Source: an uncultured Kiritimatiellota bacterium
GTDB lineage: Bacteria > Verrucomicrobiota > Kiritimatiellia > RFP12 > UBA1067
Direction: 5' to 3'
Length of the DNA stretch: 8,557 nt
Assembly (NCBI GenBank): GCA_934635045.1
Contig: CAKTZA010000103.1
Location: 1 to 8,557 of the forward strand
Under the pieces are notes generated by a model. That model searched no databases, was not told where the DNA came from, and was given only the letters and a program-made list of their open reading frames with translations. Position numbers and translations under genes: made by a program. Of the stretch, positions 1 to 7,800 are shown one piece after another (within the stretch, counting starts at the first letter, position 1; every line of letters begins with the position of its first letter).

Positions 1-221
1 CCCGCGCGGCGCACGCGGTTCGCCGGGAAGACCGTCCGCTTGTTCGGGTAGGCGAGCTTGAGCTCGTTGTTGAACGGGCGCGGCTGCACGACCGCGCAGA
101 ACGGCGTGCGCGCGGCGGCGTCCAGCATCTCCTCGCCCGTCGCATTCACGACGAGCGACCTCGCCCGCGCGTCGTTGCCCAGCGTCAGCCGGAAGTTCGC
201 GTTCTCCAGCACGATGTCCGA
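1..221 (-). other. Start of a further beta-rich domain, cut by the left edge
   Basis: From about residue 1524 the sequence changes from the helical tail of the GH20 part (LWLEANRPGGLEDS, about 1501-1514) to DIVLENANFRLTLGND and SLVVNATGEEMLD. This resembles the first strands of beta-sandwich or mutarotase-like domains that open with 'L-E-N-x-x-x-R' and mention 'K/A-T-G-x-E'. It runs to the edge (PANRVRRA), so its type and length are unknown. It shows that the protein does not end at the GH20 barrel. Confidence 0.5.
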
Positions 222-3200
222 ACCCGCCGAACCCAGGACCTGCCGGACGGAGTCCTCCAGCCCGCCCGGACGGTTCGCCTCCAGCCACAGCCGCCGGTAT
301 TCGTCCCTAAGCTCCGATGAAATCGGCTCCTTCGCCTCCCGCAGCTCAAGGACGCGGTGGTTGAGCCGCATCGTCTTCACGCCGTGGACGATCCACGCCG
401 GCGCGTCGTTCGTCTCGATCGACATGAGCGCCGCGCGGCCCTTCGCAAGATCCGGGCGGTCGCGCAGGCGTGTGCGCATCGTCCCCCACCGGATCAGGGC
501 CTCGCCGACCGGAAGGCCCGCCAGCCTGTCGATCTCCGCCGCGAGCGACGCGTCGTCCGTCGCCGCGCCACGGCACGCGAGCCCCGTCAGCGCGATCGCC
601 GGGAGCGAGGCGAGGAAGGGGCGCGGATGCCCGCCATCGCCCCACTCCGTCAGCAGCAGCCCTTCCGCCCCGTAGCGGCGCGCCGAATCGACGGCGATCT
701 CGACGTTGCCGCGCGCCGCCGGAAAGGCGTAGGCGCCATGCTCGTACGTGCGCGTCGAGGGACAGACGGTGAACGGGATGCCCCGGCGCCGGAGTGCCAG
801 GCAGCGCCCCGCAAACTCGCAGGAGTAGCCGGGCGTGCCCCATTCGCTGCCGTAGCCCCACTGCAGGGCGTTCACGTCGGTCGGCACGAGCGGCAGCAGC
901 TCCGGGTCGCGCAGCACCATCTCGGCCCAGAACGCCATGCGCTTGCCGCGCTTCGCGACGAGGTCATGCACCTTCAGCAGGTGCTCCATGTAGAGGCGCG
1001 GCACGCCGATCTCCTTCGCCCGCGCCGCACAGCGCGCGTGTGCGTCGAAGATGTCCCAGACCTCGTCGCAGCCGACGTTGATCTCGTCCGCGTGCGCGAA
1101 GTTCGGCAGCAGCTCGCCGTAAAGGCCGTCGAGGAAGGCGTAGGTGCGCGGGTCGCACGGGTTGACGGCGCACGGGCGGACGCTCTTCACCTTCGGGCGG
1201 TCGAGACGGTAGCCGTCCGGCGCGGCCGCCAGATGAACGTATTCGGGGTGGCGCAGCCACTTCTCGAGGTGACCGAACGAGTTCTGGTTCGGGACGAGCC
1301 GGACGCCCCTCGCCCAGGCGTAGGCGTCAAGCTCGCGAACCTCCGCCGCCGTCATCGGGCTCCAGCCGCGCCAGGCCGTCTCATGCTCCGCATAGGCGAA
1401 CGTGTGCTCCGTGTAGAGCTGGAACTCGTTGAAGCCGGCGGCGGCGAGGACGTCGACCATCGTCTTCAGGGTCGCCATCGTCGGCACCTTGTCGCGGCTG
1501 ACGTCGAGCATGTAGCCAAGGCGGAAGCCTTTGCGCCTGAGGGGCGGCTCGCCGAGCGGCGCCTCGACCGGCCGGAAGCGCGCACGCGCCTCCGACATGT
1601 CGCGGCCGTTCAGCTCCAGCCAGCGGATGACGTTGCCGACGGCGTAGTCGGGCACACGCCCGTCCTGGAGCGCGCGGAGGTTGTCCTCGACGACGAGGCG
1701 CTTCGACGGGTAGCGCTCCATCAGGAGCCGTCCCTCGTCAAACCGAACCGTCTCCGCATCCACTTTCGCACTCGCCGCCGTCAGGTGCGACGCTGACGAG
1801 ATGCCGCCCTCCGCCTCAAGCCGGAAGTCGTCCAGATCCATCTGTTCTGCGACGACGTTGACCATGAAGCGCGTCGGATGCAGCTCGCCAAGCGGAATTT
1901 CGCAGGAAAAGTCCCGCCATGCCGACGAATCGACCAGCGTCTTCACGCGCACCGTTTCCTTCGGGTGCTGAATGACACGCGCCGTCACCATTCCCCGTCC
2001 GCGCGCGCGGAACGAAAAGCGCAGCGTCTTCGTGTCGGACGGATAGGCGTGGATGTCCTGCCAGAGATAGCACGCGCACCCGCGCTTCGGGCTCTTCAGG
2101 CGCAGGAACGCGCGCCCCTCGGCCGCCCCCGCCGTCACCGCCTCGCCGATGCCGCCGTTCTGCTGGTAGAACCAAGCCGCCGGCATCTTCTCGGAGAGGA
2201 ACTGCCAGCCTTTGCCGTTGAGCCTGTTCGACGGCCCCAGAACCGGCGGCGCGACCAGATCCTCGAACGAGCCGTTCGCCAGCAGGTTCGACGGCGCGCC
2301 GAAGGAAAACGCCTTCCAGTACTCCGGCATGTGCTGGCCGTAGCCGCAAAGCGAACCGTAGCCGCGGATAACCCGGCCGTCGGCTCCCGCCGCCGTGCGC
2401 GCGACGTCGATCTTCCAGACGTCGCCGGCCTTCGCCCCTCCGAACGCGGAGAGCGGAATCGCCATCTCGAGCGTCCACGCCTCCGGGCTGTCGGCTATCG
2501 CGTGCCGGAAATCGAGCTTCCTGCCGAGGTCGCGTGTCTTGCCGTTCGTCGTGAGCGCCGAGTATGTCTTGCCGTTATGGCTGACGGCCACGTGATGGTA
2601 GAGCCCCCCATGCCCCGGCGAAAGGAAATAGAACTGGAGATGGCTGCCCTTCATCGCCTCGAACGTCGAGCCGTCCGCCGGCACGTCCGCGACCTTTCCG
2701 TTCGCTTTCGCGCAGACGCACGAGAGATAGAGGTTCGTCGCGTCGAACGCGAGGCGCAGCGTCGTCGCCGGCGCAAAGCGCGCCTCCGCAAGCTTTGGCG
2801 TATCCCCGATGGACACGATCCTGCGGAAATCGTCGACAACCGCCGCCTGCCGCCAGAAAGGCTCATCAAGACGACCGTCCAGCGTCGGTGCGGCATCCGT
2901 GCGCGCAATTGCGGCAGCCGTGTCGCCGGAAGCGGCGGACGACTCCCAGTTCGACGCGAACCATGCCGCGTCTGCCGCGACGCGACGCTCGAGCTCCACA
3001 TCGCCCGTCGCGCACGCCGCCGCCTCGTCCAGGAGCCGCTTCGCCTCCGCGAGAACGCCCGGCTGGAACGCCGCCGCCGTGAAGAGCGTGCCGCCCGAGC
3101 CGTAGCACATGCACTGGCTCGTCGCGTAGAGAGCCTGCTCAAGCCGCGCGCGGTACGCCTTCATCGGCGTCGCGGCCGCGCGGTAGTAGACGGTGAAGAG

Positions 3201-4790
3201 CCTGTCGCGGACGGCGTCAAAGTCGTCGTCCGGATCCCACTCGAAATGTCCCGTCAGCCACGCGATCTGCCAGCGCGCCTTCGCGGCGTTGCGGCGGAAG
3301 TAGTCGTCAGCGCTCGCGTAACCGTCCCATGGGCCGACAAGTCCGCCTGAACCGTGGCGGATGCCATTGGCCATGTACCACTTGACGTCTTCGATCCACG
3401 CACGCTCCCAGAACGCATAGTTGCACTTGCCCGGCACCTGGTTCATGTACTCAAAGGTCTCGACGGGGTTTCCCGTCTTCGCCCACTCCTCGAACATCGC
3501 ACGATACGGCACATTCGACTTGCAGCGCGAATCCGTCAGCGAGTGGAGGTAGCAGCGCCCGTGCGGACAGAGGACGATGCTCAGGCGCGGGCGTCGGACG
3601 GGCCTGACGCGCTTCGGATACGCCTGGTAGTTGCGGTAGACGTAGACCTTGAGGCTCACGAGCGGATCGGACAGCAGCCGCGCCGAGATGTCGTTGACGA
3701 AATCCCACCAGTAGTCGCTCGCCTTCTCGCGGTCGTCCGCCGCCCCCTTGCCCTTCAGGAGCTTCAGGCAGGAATCGCACTCGCACCACTGGCTGTTGTC
3801 GTCACAGCAGATGCTGAACGTGACGGGCTGTCCGGGATAGAGCTGCGCCTGCCGCGCCCTGAATCCCCGGCAGATGCGCGCGCGCACTTCCGGGTTCGAG
3901 AGGCAGGGCATCGAGCTCGGCCCCCTAATCTCGGCACGTTGCCGCAGCGAGATGCCCGTTGGCACGCGTGCGCCGTCGACGAGACCGAACCACGCCGGGT
4001 GCCGCTTCACGAGAACCCGCCAGCGCGCGTACTTGCTGAGCTGCTCGCCGCTGGGCCTCTTGACGAAGATCTCGCCCGCATGCGCCTTCGTCCAGGCCAG
4101 GGACGCCTCCAGCTCTGCGGCATCCTCGATCGGCGCCTCCAGGACGAGTTCGCCCAGGACGTGCCCGCCGATCACCGCCTCGCCCCAGTCGCCAAGCCGC
4201 TCCATGAGGCCGTTTGAGATGGAGTTGCCGGGCTGCGTCTTCGCCGGATCGCCTCCACGCCGATAGCCGCGCGTTGCAAAGCCGTTGCGGACGTTCCACC
4301 AGGCGACCCGCTCGCGCCGCGCGGACGTCGAGAGCGCGCCATTGCCGGCCCGATGCCCCTCTCGGACGGCCATTGGGATCTTGACGAGCCGTCCGTCTGG
4401 CACGGCGAAATCGGGAGACTTCGGAACGTCCGCCTCTGCATCGGGATGGCTCCAGACTATGCCGCCGAAGCGGTTGAGCGCGTAGTAGACGCCAAAAAGG
4501 ACGCCAATCGGCTCGTTTGCCGCGATGACGACCTCGGACGCCGACGCCGTCAGGGAAAACCCGTCGTAGCGAACCTCGTCGTCGGCGCGCGCGAAACGGA
4601 CGGGCGTCAGCCCCGCCTGTGGCGTCTCGGCAACCGGCAGCTCCGCCCCTGTCAGCGCGCGCGTCCACGCGACCAGTTCCTCGGCCGCCGTCCGCTCATG
4701 CGGCCGAGCGTCCGCCGGCAGCACAACCGACGCCTTCGCCTCACCGCCCGACACCAGCGCAACGGCCAGAAGACCCAGATTGATGACCAT
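1..4790 (-). CDS. Giant exported multidomain glycosidase: DUF4838 + CBM9-like + CBM4/9-like + GH20 (C-terminus beyond window)
   Basis: The frame opens at ATG 4790 and has no stop in 1596 codons to the left edge, so the C-terminus is missing. Layout by residue: signal peptide 1-20; alpha/beta N-terminal domain about 21-135, with AAEEL at 35 and GVYYALNRFGG near 100; DUF4838 about 225-505; helical segment to about 625; CBM9-like 632-830; CBM4/9-like 832-992; GH20-type barrel about 1088-1408; helical linker; a new beta-rich domain from 1524. DUF4838 proteins and GH20 beta-N-acetylhexosaminidases act on exported or extracellular glycans, so the likely role is trimming amino-sugar-containing or other complex polysaccharide outside the cytoplasm. 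The substrate cannot be read from sequence. The gene lies 32 bases after the upstream beta-helix gene on the same strand, so the two are probably co-transcribed. Two barrel domains in one chain is unusual; family lengths are commonly well under 1000 residues. Gene existence is nearly certain, family calls strong, activity inferred. Confidence 0.93.
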   Translation of the reverse strand, partial: MVINLGLLAVALVSGGEAKASVVLPADARPHERTAAEELVAWTRALTGAELPVAETPQAGLTPVRFARADDEVRYDGFSLTASASEVVIAANEPIGVLFGVYYALNRFGGIVWSHPDAEADVPKSPDFAVPDGRLVKIPMAVREGHRAGNGALSTSARRERVAWWNVRNGFATRGYRRGGDPAKTQPGNSISNGLMERLGDWGEAVIGGHVLGELVLEAPIEDAAELEASLAWTKAHAGEIFVKRPSGEQLSKYARWRVLVKRHPAWFGLVDGARVPTGISLRQRAEIRGPSSMPCLSNPEVRARICRGFRARQAQLYPGQPVTFSICCDDNSQWCECDSCLKLLKGKGAADDREKASDYWWDFVNDISARLLSDPLVSLKVYVYRNYQAYPKRVRPVRRPRLSIVLCPHGRCYLHSLTDSRCKSNVPYRAMFEEWAKTGNPVETFEYMNQVPGKCNYAFWERAWIEDVKWYMANGIRHGSGGLVGPWDGYASADDYFRRNAAKARWQIAWLTGHFEWDPDDDFDAVRDRLFTVYYRAAATPMKAYRARLEQALYATSQCMCYGSGGTLFTAAAFQPGVLAEAKRLLDEAAACATGDVELERRVAADAAWFASNWESSAASGDTAAAIARTDAAPTLDGRLDEPFWRQAAVVDDFRRIVSIGDTPKLAEARFAPATTLRLAFDATNLYLSCVCAKANGKVADVPADGSTFEAMKGSHLQFYFLSPGHGGLYHHVAVSHNGKTYSALTTNGKTRDLGRKLDFRHAIADSPEAWTLEMAIPLSAFGGAKAGDVWKIDVARTAAGADGRVIRGYGSLCGYGQHMPEYWKAFSFGAPSNLLANGSFEDLVAPPVLGPSNRLNGKGWQFLSEKMPAAWFYQQNGGIGEAVTAGAAEGRAFLRLKSPKRGCACYLWQDIHAYPSDTKTLRFSFRARGRGMVTARVIQHPKETVRVKTLVDSSAWRDFSCEIPLGELHPTRFMVNVVAEQMDLDDFRLEAEGGISSASHLTAASAKVDAETVRFDEGRLLMERYPSKRLVVEDNLRALQDGRVPDYAVGNVIRWLELNGRDMSEARARFRPVEAPLGEPPLRRKGFRLGYMLDVSRDKVPTMATLKTMVDVLAAAGFNEFQLYTEHTFAYAEHETAWRGWSPMTAAEVRELDAYAWARGVRLVPNQNSFGHLEKWLRHPEYVHLAAAPDGYRLDRPKVKSVRPCAVNPCDPRTYAFLDGLYGELLPNFAHADEINVGCDEVWDIFDAHARCAARAKEIGVPRLYMEHLLKVHDLVAKRGKRMAFWAEMVLRDPELLPLVPTDVNALQWGYGSEWGTPGYSCEFAGRCLALRRRGIPFTVCPSTRTYEHGAYAFPAARGNVEIAVDSARRYGAEGLLLTEWGDGGHPRPFLASLPAIALTGLACRGAATDDASLAAEIDRLAGLPVGEALIRWGTMRTRLRDRPDLAKGRAALMSIETNDAPAWIVHGVKTMRLNHRVLELREAKEPISSELRDEYRRLWLEANRPGGLEDSVRQVLGSAGSDIVLENANFRLTLGNDARARSLVVNATGEEMLDAAARTPFCAVVQPRPFNNELKLAYPNKRTVFPANRVRRA
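567..1529 (-). other. GH20-type catalytic barrel (beta-N-acetylhexosaminidase-like)
   Basis: Residues about 1088-1408. Marks in order: GYMLDVSRDKVP (1092-1103), matching the GH20 'G.mlDvsR' strand with Asp1096 and Arg1099; LYTEHTFAY where most members have 'HltDdqg'; NQNSFGH (1168-1174) in place of the usual 'DmPGH', keeping the His; NVGCDEVWDI with the Asp1242-Glu1243 pair at the place of the GH20 polarising Asp and acid/base Glu; Trp1288 in FWAEM; LQWGYG with Trp1311; and TEWGDGGH (1381-1388). GH20 enzymes release terminal N-acetylhexosamine by substrate-assisted catalysis. The Asp-Glu pair argues for activity, but the altered surrounding motifs mean the exact sugar is uncertain. Confidence 0.8.
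1815..2297 (-). other. CBM4/9-like beta-sandwich module
   Basis: Residues about 832-992. It begins NLLANGSFED, the usual 'NLl.NGsFE' opening of carbohydrate-binding modules of the CBM4/9/22 type. A conserved-looking Trp follows (KGWQFL), then strands such as TLRFSFRARG and a terminal MDLDDFRLE (985-991), the common closing strand of this fold. Ligand type cannot be predicted. It directly follows the CBM9-like module with almost no linker, giving a tandem pair of binding modules ahead of the GH20 barrel. Confidence 0.7.
2301..2897 (-). other. CBM9-like / DOMON-type carbohydrate-binding domain
   Basis: Residues about 632-830. It opens with APTLDGRLDEPFW (about 634-646), the classic 'DGkLDdpvW' start of CBM9-like domains. 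It continues with a strand pattern RLAFDATNLYLSCV, then HHVAVSHNGKTYSAL, and a late block with ESWTLEMAIPLSAFG-type residues (actually EAWTLEMAIPLSAFG) and DVWKIDVAR. It ends at KAFSFG (residue 830). Such domains bind sugars or anchor the enzyme to its glycan. It sits between the two barrel domains, so it probably positions one or both on substrate. Confidence 0.75.
3276..4118 (-). other. DUF4838 domain
   Basis: Residues about 225-505 of the giant protein. Recognisable marks are HPAWFGLVDGAR (264-275, the family's 'HPEYFAL..GKR' signature), CCDDNSQWCECDSC (328-341), SDYWWDFVNDISARL (358-372), CPHGRCYLHSLTDSRC (408-423) and GPWDGYASADDYF (about 486-498). DUF4838 is predicted to be a TIM-barrel related to glycoside hydrolases; its reaction is not established, so I do not assign one. 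Cys328, 329, 336, 338, 341, 408, 413 and 423 are clustered and could bind metal or form disulfides in an exported protein. A Cys-Met-Cys (560-562) and a helical segment follow the domain. Confidence 0.85.
4386..4730 (-). other. N-terminal alpha/beta domain (GH67N / GH20b-like)
   Basis: Residues about 21-135. The segment begins with a beta strand (SVVLP), then a helix containing AAEELVAWTRALTG, then a strand-turn pattern ending in EPIGVLFGVYYALNRFGG and IVW near residue 113. This 'automatically export, then AAxEL helix, then G-x-Y-A-x-x-x-F' pattern is what precedes the catalytic barrel in alpha-glucuronidase GH67, GH20 and DUF4838 proteins. In those families it is a non-catalytic domain packed on the barrel. 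Boundaries are approximate. Confidence 0.7.
4731..4790 (-). other. Predicted signal peptide of the giant glycosidase
   Basis: Residues 1-20 form a hydrophobic stretch (LGLLAVALV, residues 5-13) ending in AKA, a good signal peptidase I site before Ser21. The mature domain starts immediately afterwards with SVVLPADARPHE. The N-terminal part (MVIN) has no Lys or Arg, which is atypical. No ATG, GTG or TTG lies upstream in this frame before it meets a stop near 4911, so no better start is visible. Export is inferred from this and from the carbohydrate-active domains. Confidence 0.65.
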
Positions 4791-4796
4791 TCCGAT

Positions 4797-4805
4797 TTCC
4801 TTTCC
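4797..4805 (-). promoter_or_regulatory. Ribosome binding site for the giant glycosidase gene
   Basis: On the minus strand the 32-base gap is purine-rich and contains GGAAAGGAA, with the second GG ending 8 bases before the ATG at 4790. This is a plausible Shine-Dalgarno site at normal spacing and fixes the start, because there is no alternative start codon nearby. The gap shows no hairpin followed by a T run, so nothing separates this gene transcriptionally from the one before it. Confidence 0.7.
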
Positions 4806-4822
4806 TTTTCCGTCCTCGGCCC

Positions 4823-7800
4823 TTACCGCACCAGCAGCATGAATCCAGGTTCCTTCGCCAGTCGCGCGACGACTTCGCCGTTCTCCGCCGTGCAGAGGAT
4901 CGCGCGTTTCTCGTCACCACGGCGCACGAGCTTCCAGCGGCTCACGTCTGGCGCCGCGCCCTCGTAGCGCGCAATGACGAATGTCGCGCCGAGCGGCGGA
5001 TCCGCCTCGCCCAGATCGACTTTCGTGCGCCCGCCGAACGTGACCGACGAGGCAAAGCGCGGCACCGCCACCGCCGACCAGGCGCCGTCCGTCGCTTCGC
5101 GGACGTCAAGCGAGACCGTCCCCCGATCCAGCGTGCCGTTCGCGATCTTGCCTTCACCGCCGCCAAGCGTGCCGCCGGTCCACGTGTTGCCGTCCAGGTC
5201 CAACACGCCCGCCTCGACCACCGTCTGCCCCTTGTGCGCGAAGGCGAAACCATCAGCAACCGTCAGGTCGGGATTGCGGGCCTTCAGGACCTTGAGCGTG
5301 CCCACGCCCCGCTTGACGAAGCCACCCGTCTTCCCCGGCGCATCGGCAAGCGGATAGGCCCATGTGTATGTCGTCCCTTCCGGCACGTCCAGGACAAGGC
5401 CGCGCCCGCAGACAAGGACCGAGACGGTCGGGTTTCGGCTCTTGCCGGCATGGAGATCGCGCGGGCCGAAGTCAGTCATGCCCCGCCATTCCGAATCGTC
5501 AAACGTCAGGCGGATGTCCGGCGGACAGGCGTACAGGTATTCGAAGGCGCAGCCGATCATGCCCACGTTGCAGACCGAACCGTTCACGAACGTGAAGCTG
5601 TTCGTGTACGGACTGTTCGCGTAATAGGCGATCTGGGCCGGCGTCCCCTTGCTGTCTGCCGCAAGCGTCGAACCGTCAAACGCGAAGTCGCACGCCTCCC
5701 TGAAGTTGACGTTCCCGTAGATGGCGCTCCCGTTTCGCGCCGTAATCTGCGGCGGCGTCACGAACTTGCAGTAGAAGTTGTAGCACAGGGAACCCGTCAA
5801 TGTGCTGTTGTCCTCAAGCGTCAGCGACACGCGCAGGGCAGGCTTCTTCACGCCCGACACCAGGCTGTCCTTGGACACCAGCGCGCCTCCGTCCGTGACA
5901 ACGACGGAAACCTCCTCCAGCGGATCGTCCGCCGCGATTCCGGCCGCCAGCGCCAGCGAACCCGAGAGCCTCGCGTGGTCGACGACCAACCCAGCCGTGC
6001 GAGCCCCGGACGAGGCGGCGTCGGACAGGCCCACGCTGACGGCCGCCTTCTCCGCCGATGCGGGGCAGATCTCCAGCTGCGACACGTCCGCCGCCGTGCC
6101 ACGCACCGCAAGAACGCCCTCCGCCACCTGCAGATGGCCCGACAGCGTGCGCTTCGCCGTGTCCGGCAGCGCCAGGCCAACCTCCCCCGCCGTCGTGAGC
6201 GTGCCCGTGCCGCCCGCGAAATCGGCGAGGCCCACCGCGCGCGACGACCTCAGGGAAAGCGGAACACCCGCCTCGGCAGCGTCCAGCGCCAGGCGCCACG
6301 GTGCCTCCGCCTCTGTCTCCGCGTCAAAGGCGAGCGTGCCCGCCTTGAGGAGAACGCCATTGTAGAAGAGGCTTTCAGGCCGTTCCAGCGTCAGCACGCC
6401 CGGCCCGTCCTTGACAAGATACCCACGGCCGAGAAGCCCCTTGAAGCGAAGCTCGCCACCCGCCGCGACCGTCGTCGCGAGCGTGTCGTAGGCCGACCAG
6501 GCCACGTTTGTCGCGTGGACTTCGGACACGCCTTCGCCGACACCGATCGCCAACGTCTTCGGCGCGCGCACGGTCAAGCGCAGACGCACGCCATCCGTCG
6601 CCTCGACAATCGACGCCTCGCACGGCTTTCCCTTGACGATGACATCCGCCCAGCGCGTACGCGTCTCCGCAGGAACCTCACCCGAAACCGCGAAGGCGTC
6701 AAACGTCGCGTCAACAGCCACCTCGTCCGGGATCGTCAGGAAGAGCGAACCGTCCAGCGTCAGGTCGCCGTCGACGGCCAGCGTCTCCGCCAGGCCCAGC
6801 GTCAGGCCGTTCCCCAGCCGCAGGCTCTTCGTCCTTCGTCCCCGCGCAAACGAGATCGAACCGCCGCCCATGAGCGTCAATGTGCCCGTTCCCGTAAAGT
6901 CCTGGTCGATCGGGTTGACGGCAAGGCCGGCCGTGTCGATCGTCAGGCCGCCCGCCTTGATGTCGGCCGAGTCGAAGCCCGTGACGAAGTATTCCTTCGC
7001 GCTGCCGGAAGCCGCCGTCAGCGTACCGCCGTCAGCCTCGAGGGCGACGCGCCCCGTGCCGCCCTTCGCCGCAGAGGCGTTTCCCGCCGCCAGCGAGGGA
7101 CAGACGAGGCGCCCGCCGTTCAGGCGCAGCCGCGCATACGCCGTCGCGCCGACGCCGAGGCGCTCCAGGTCCTTCGCGCAACTGATCTCGCCACCCGTCA
7201 ACGTCAGCAAATGTTCGCCTGTCTCGCCCAGTCCGGCGTTCCCCAGGCGCAGGTCGCCAAGGATGGAGAGAAGACCGCCCGACACCGAGACTTCGCCTCG
7301 GCCGGCCCAGCCGACGTAAAGGTTGCTGAGACGCGCCGCGCCGCCCGACACGTTCAGGGCGCCCGTCGCGTTCGCATGGCTCTTGGCCAGATAGGTGATG
7401 GCATTCGGAAATGCGTTCGAGTAGATGCCGCCCGCCACCGTCAAGGTGCCGGACGAGGCGCTGCCGTTTCCGACGGTGGCATACTTGGCGACGGAGAACA
7501 CGCCGTCCGCGACCACGACCGCCGCCGCTCCGTTCTGGCCAAGTACAAGCCCATCGCCGGCGTTCGTCACCGAGGCGTTCGTCACCGACACCGTGCCGCC
7601 CGCCACCGTCAGCGCGGGACAGGTGCCGTCTATCTGGCTCGAGCCCAACGTCAACTTGTTCAGGCACCACCGCGTGTCCCCACCGGCCGCCACGGCCTTC
7701 GCGACATGATCGAGAACCAGCGTCCCCGCAACATCGACCGCCGCGTTCGTCGCCGCGAAGACGGCGCACGACGCGGCAGCCGACTGGGCACCGCTCGTCC

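Noticed and set aside
1816..2478. Other minus-strand open frames such as 1816-2478, 3925-4668 and 7032-7769.
   Set aside because: They overlap the two real genes in shifted frames, are Arg/Gly-rich and carry no domain signal; the alternative frame is continuous and recognisable over the same bases.
4791..4822. Terminator or promoter between the two genes.
   Set aside because: The gap is only 32 bases, purine-rich on the coding strand, with no hairpin plus T run and no -10/-35 pair that I can see.
4823..4880. PEP-CTERM-type anchor, suggested by EPGF near the end of the beta-helix protein.
   Set aside because: There is no hydrophobic membrane segment after the EP and no terminal Arg-rich cluster; the protein ends six residues later.
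357..4967. Long plus-strand open frames (357-1796, 1878-3350, 3354-4217, 4353-4967) that together almost cover the glycosidase gene.
   Set aside because: They all lie in the frame exactly complementary to the real codons. Stops there need TTA, CTA or TCA in the real gene, which are rare in GC-rich coding sequence. Their translations are Arg/Ala/Val-rich with no recognisable domain, whereas the minus frame gives clear domain motifs.
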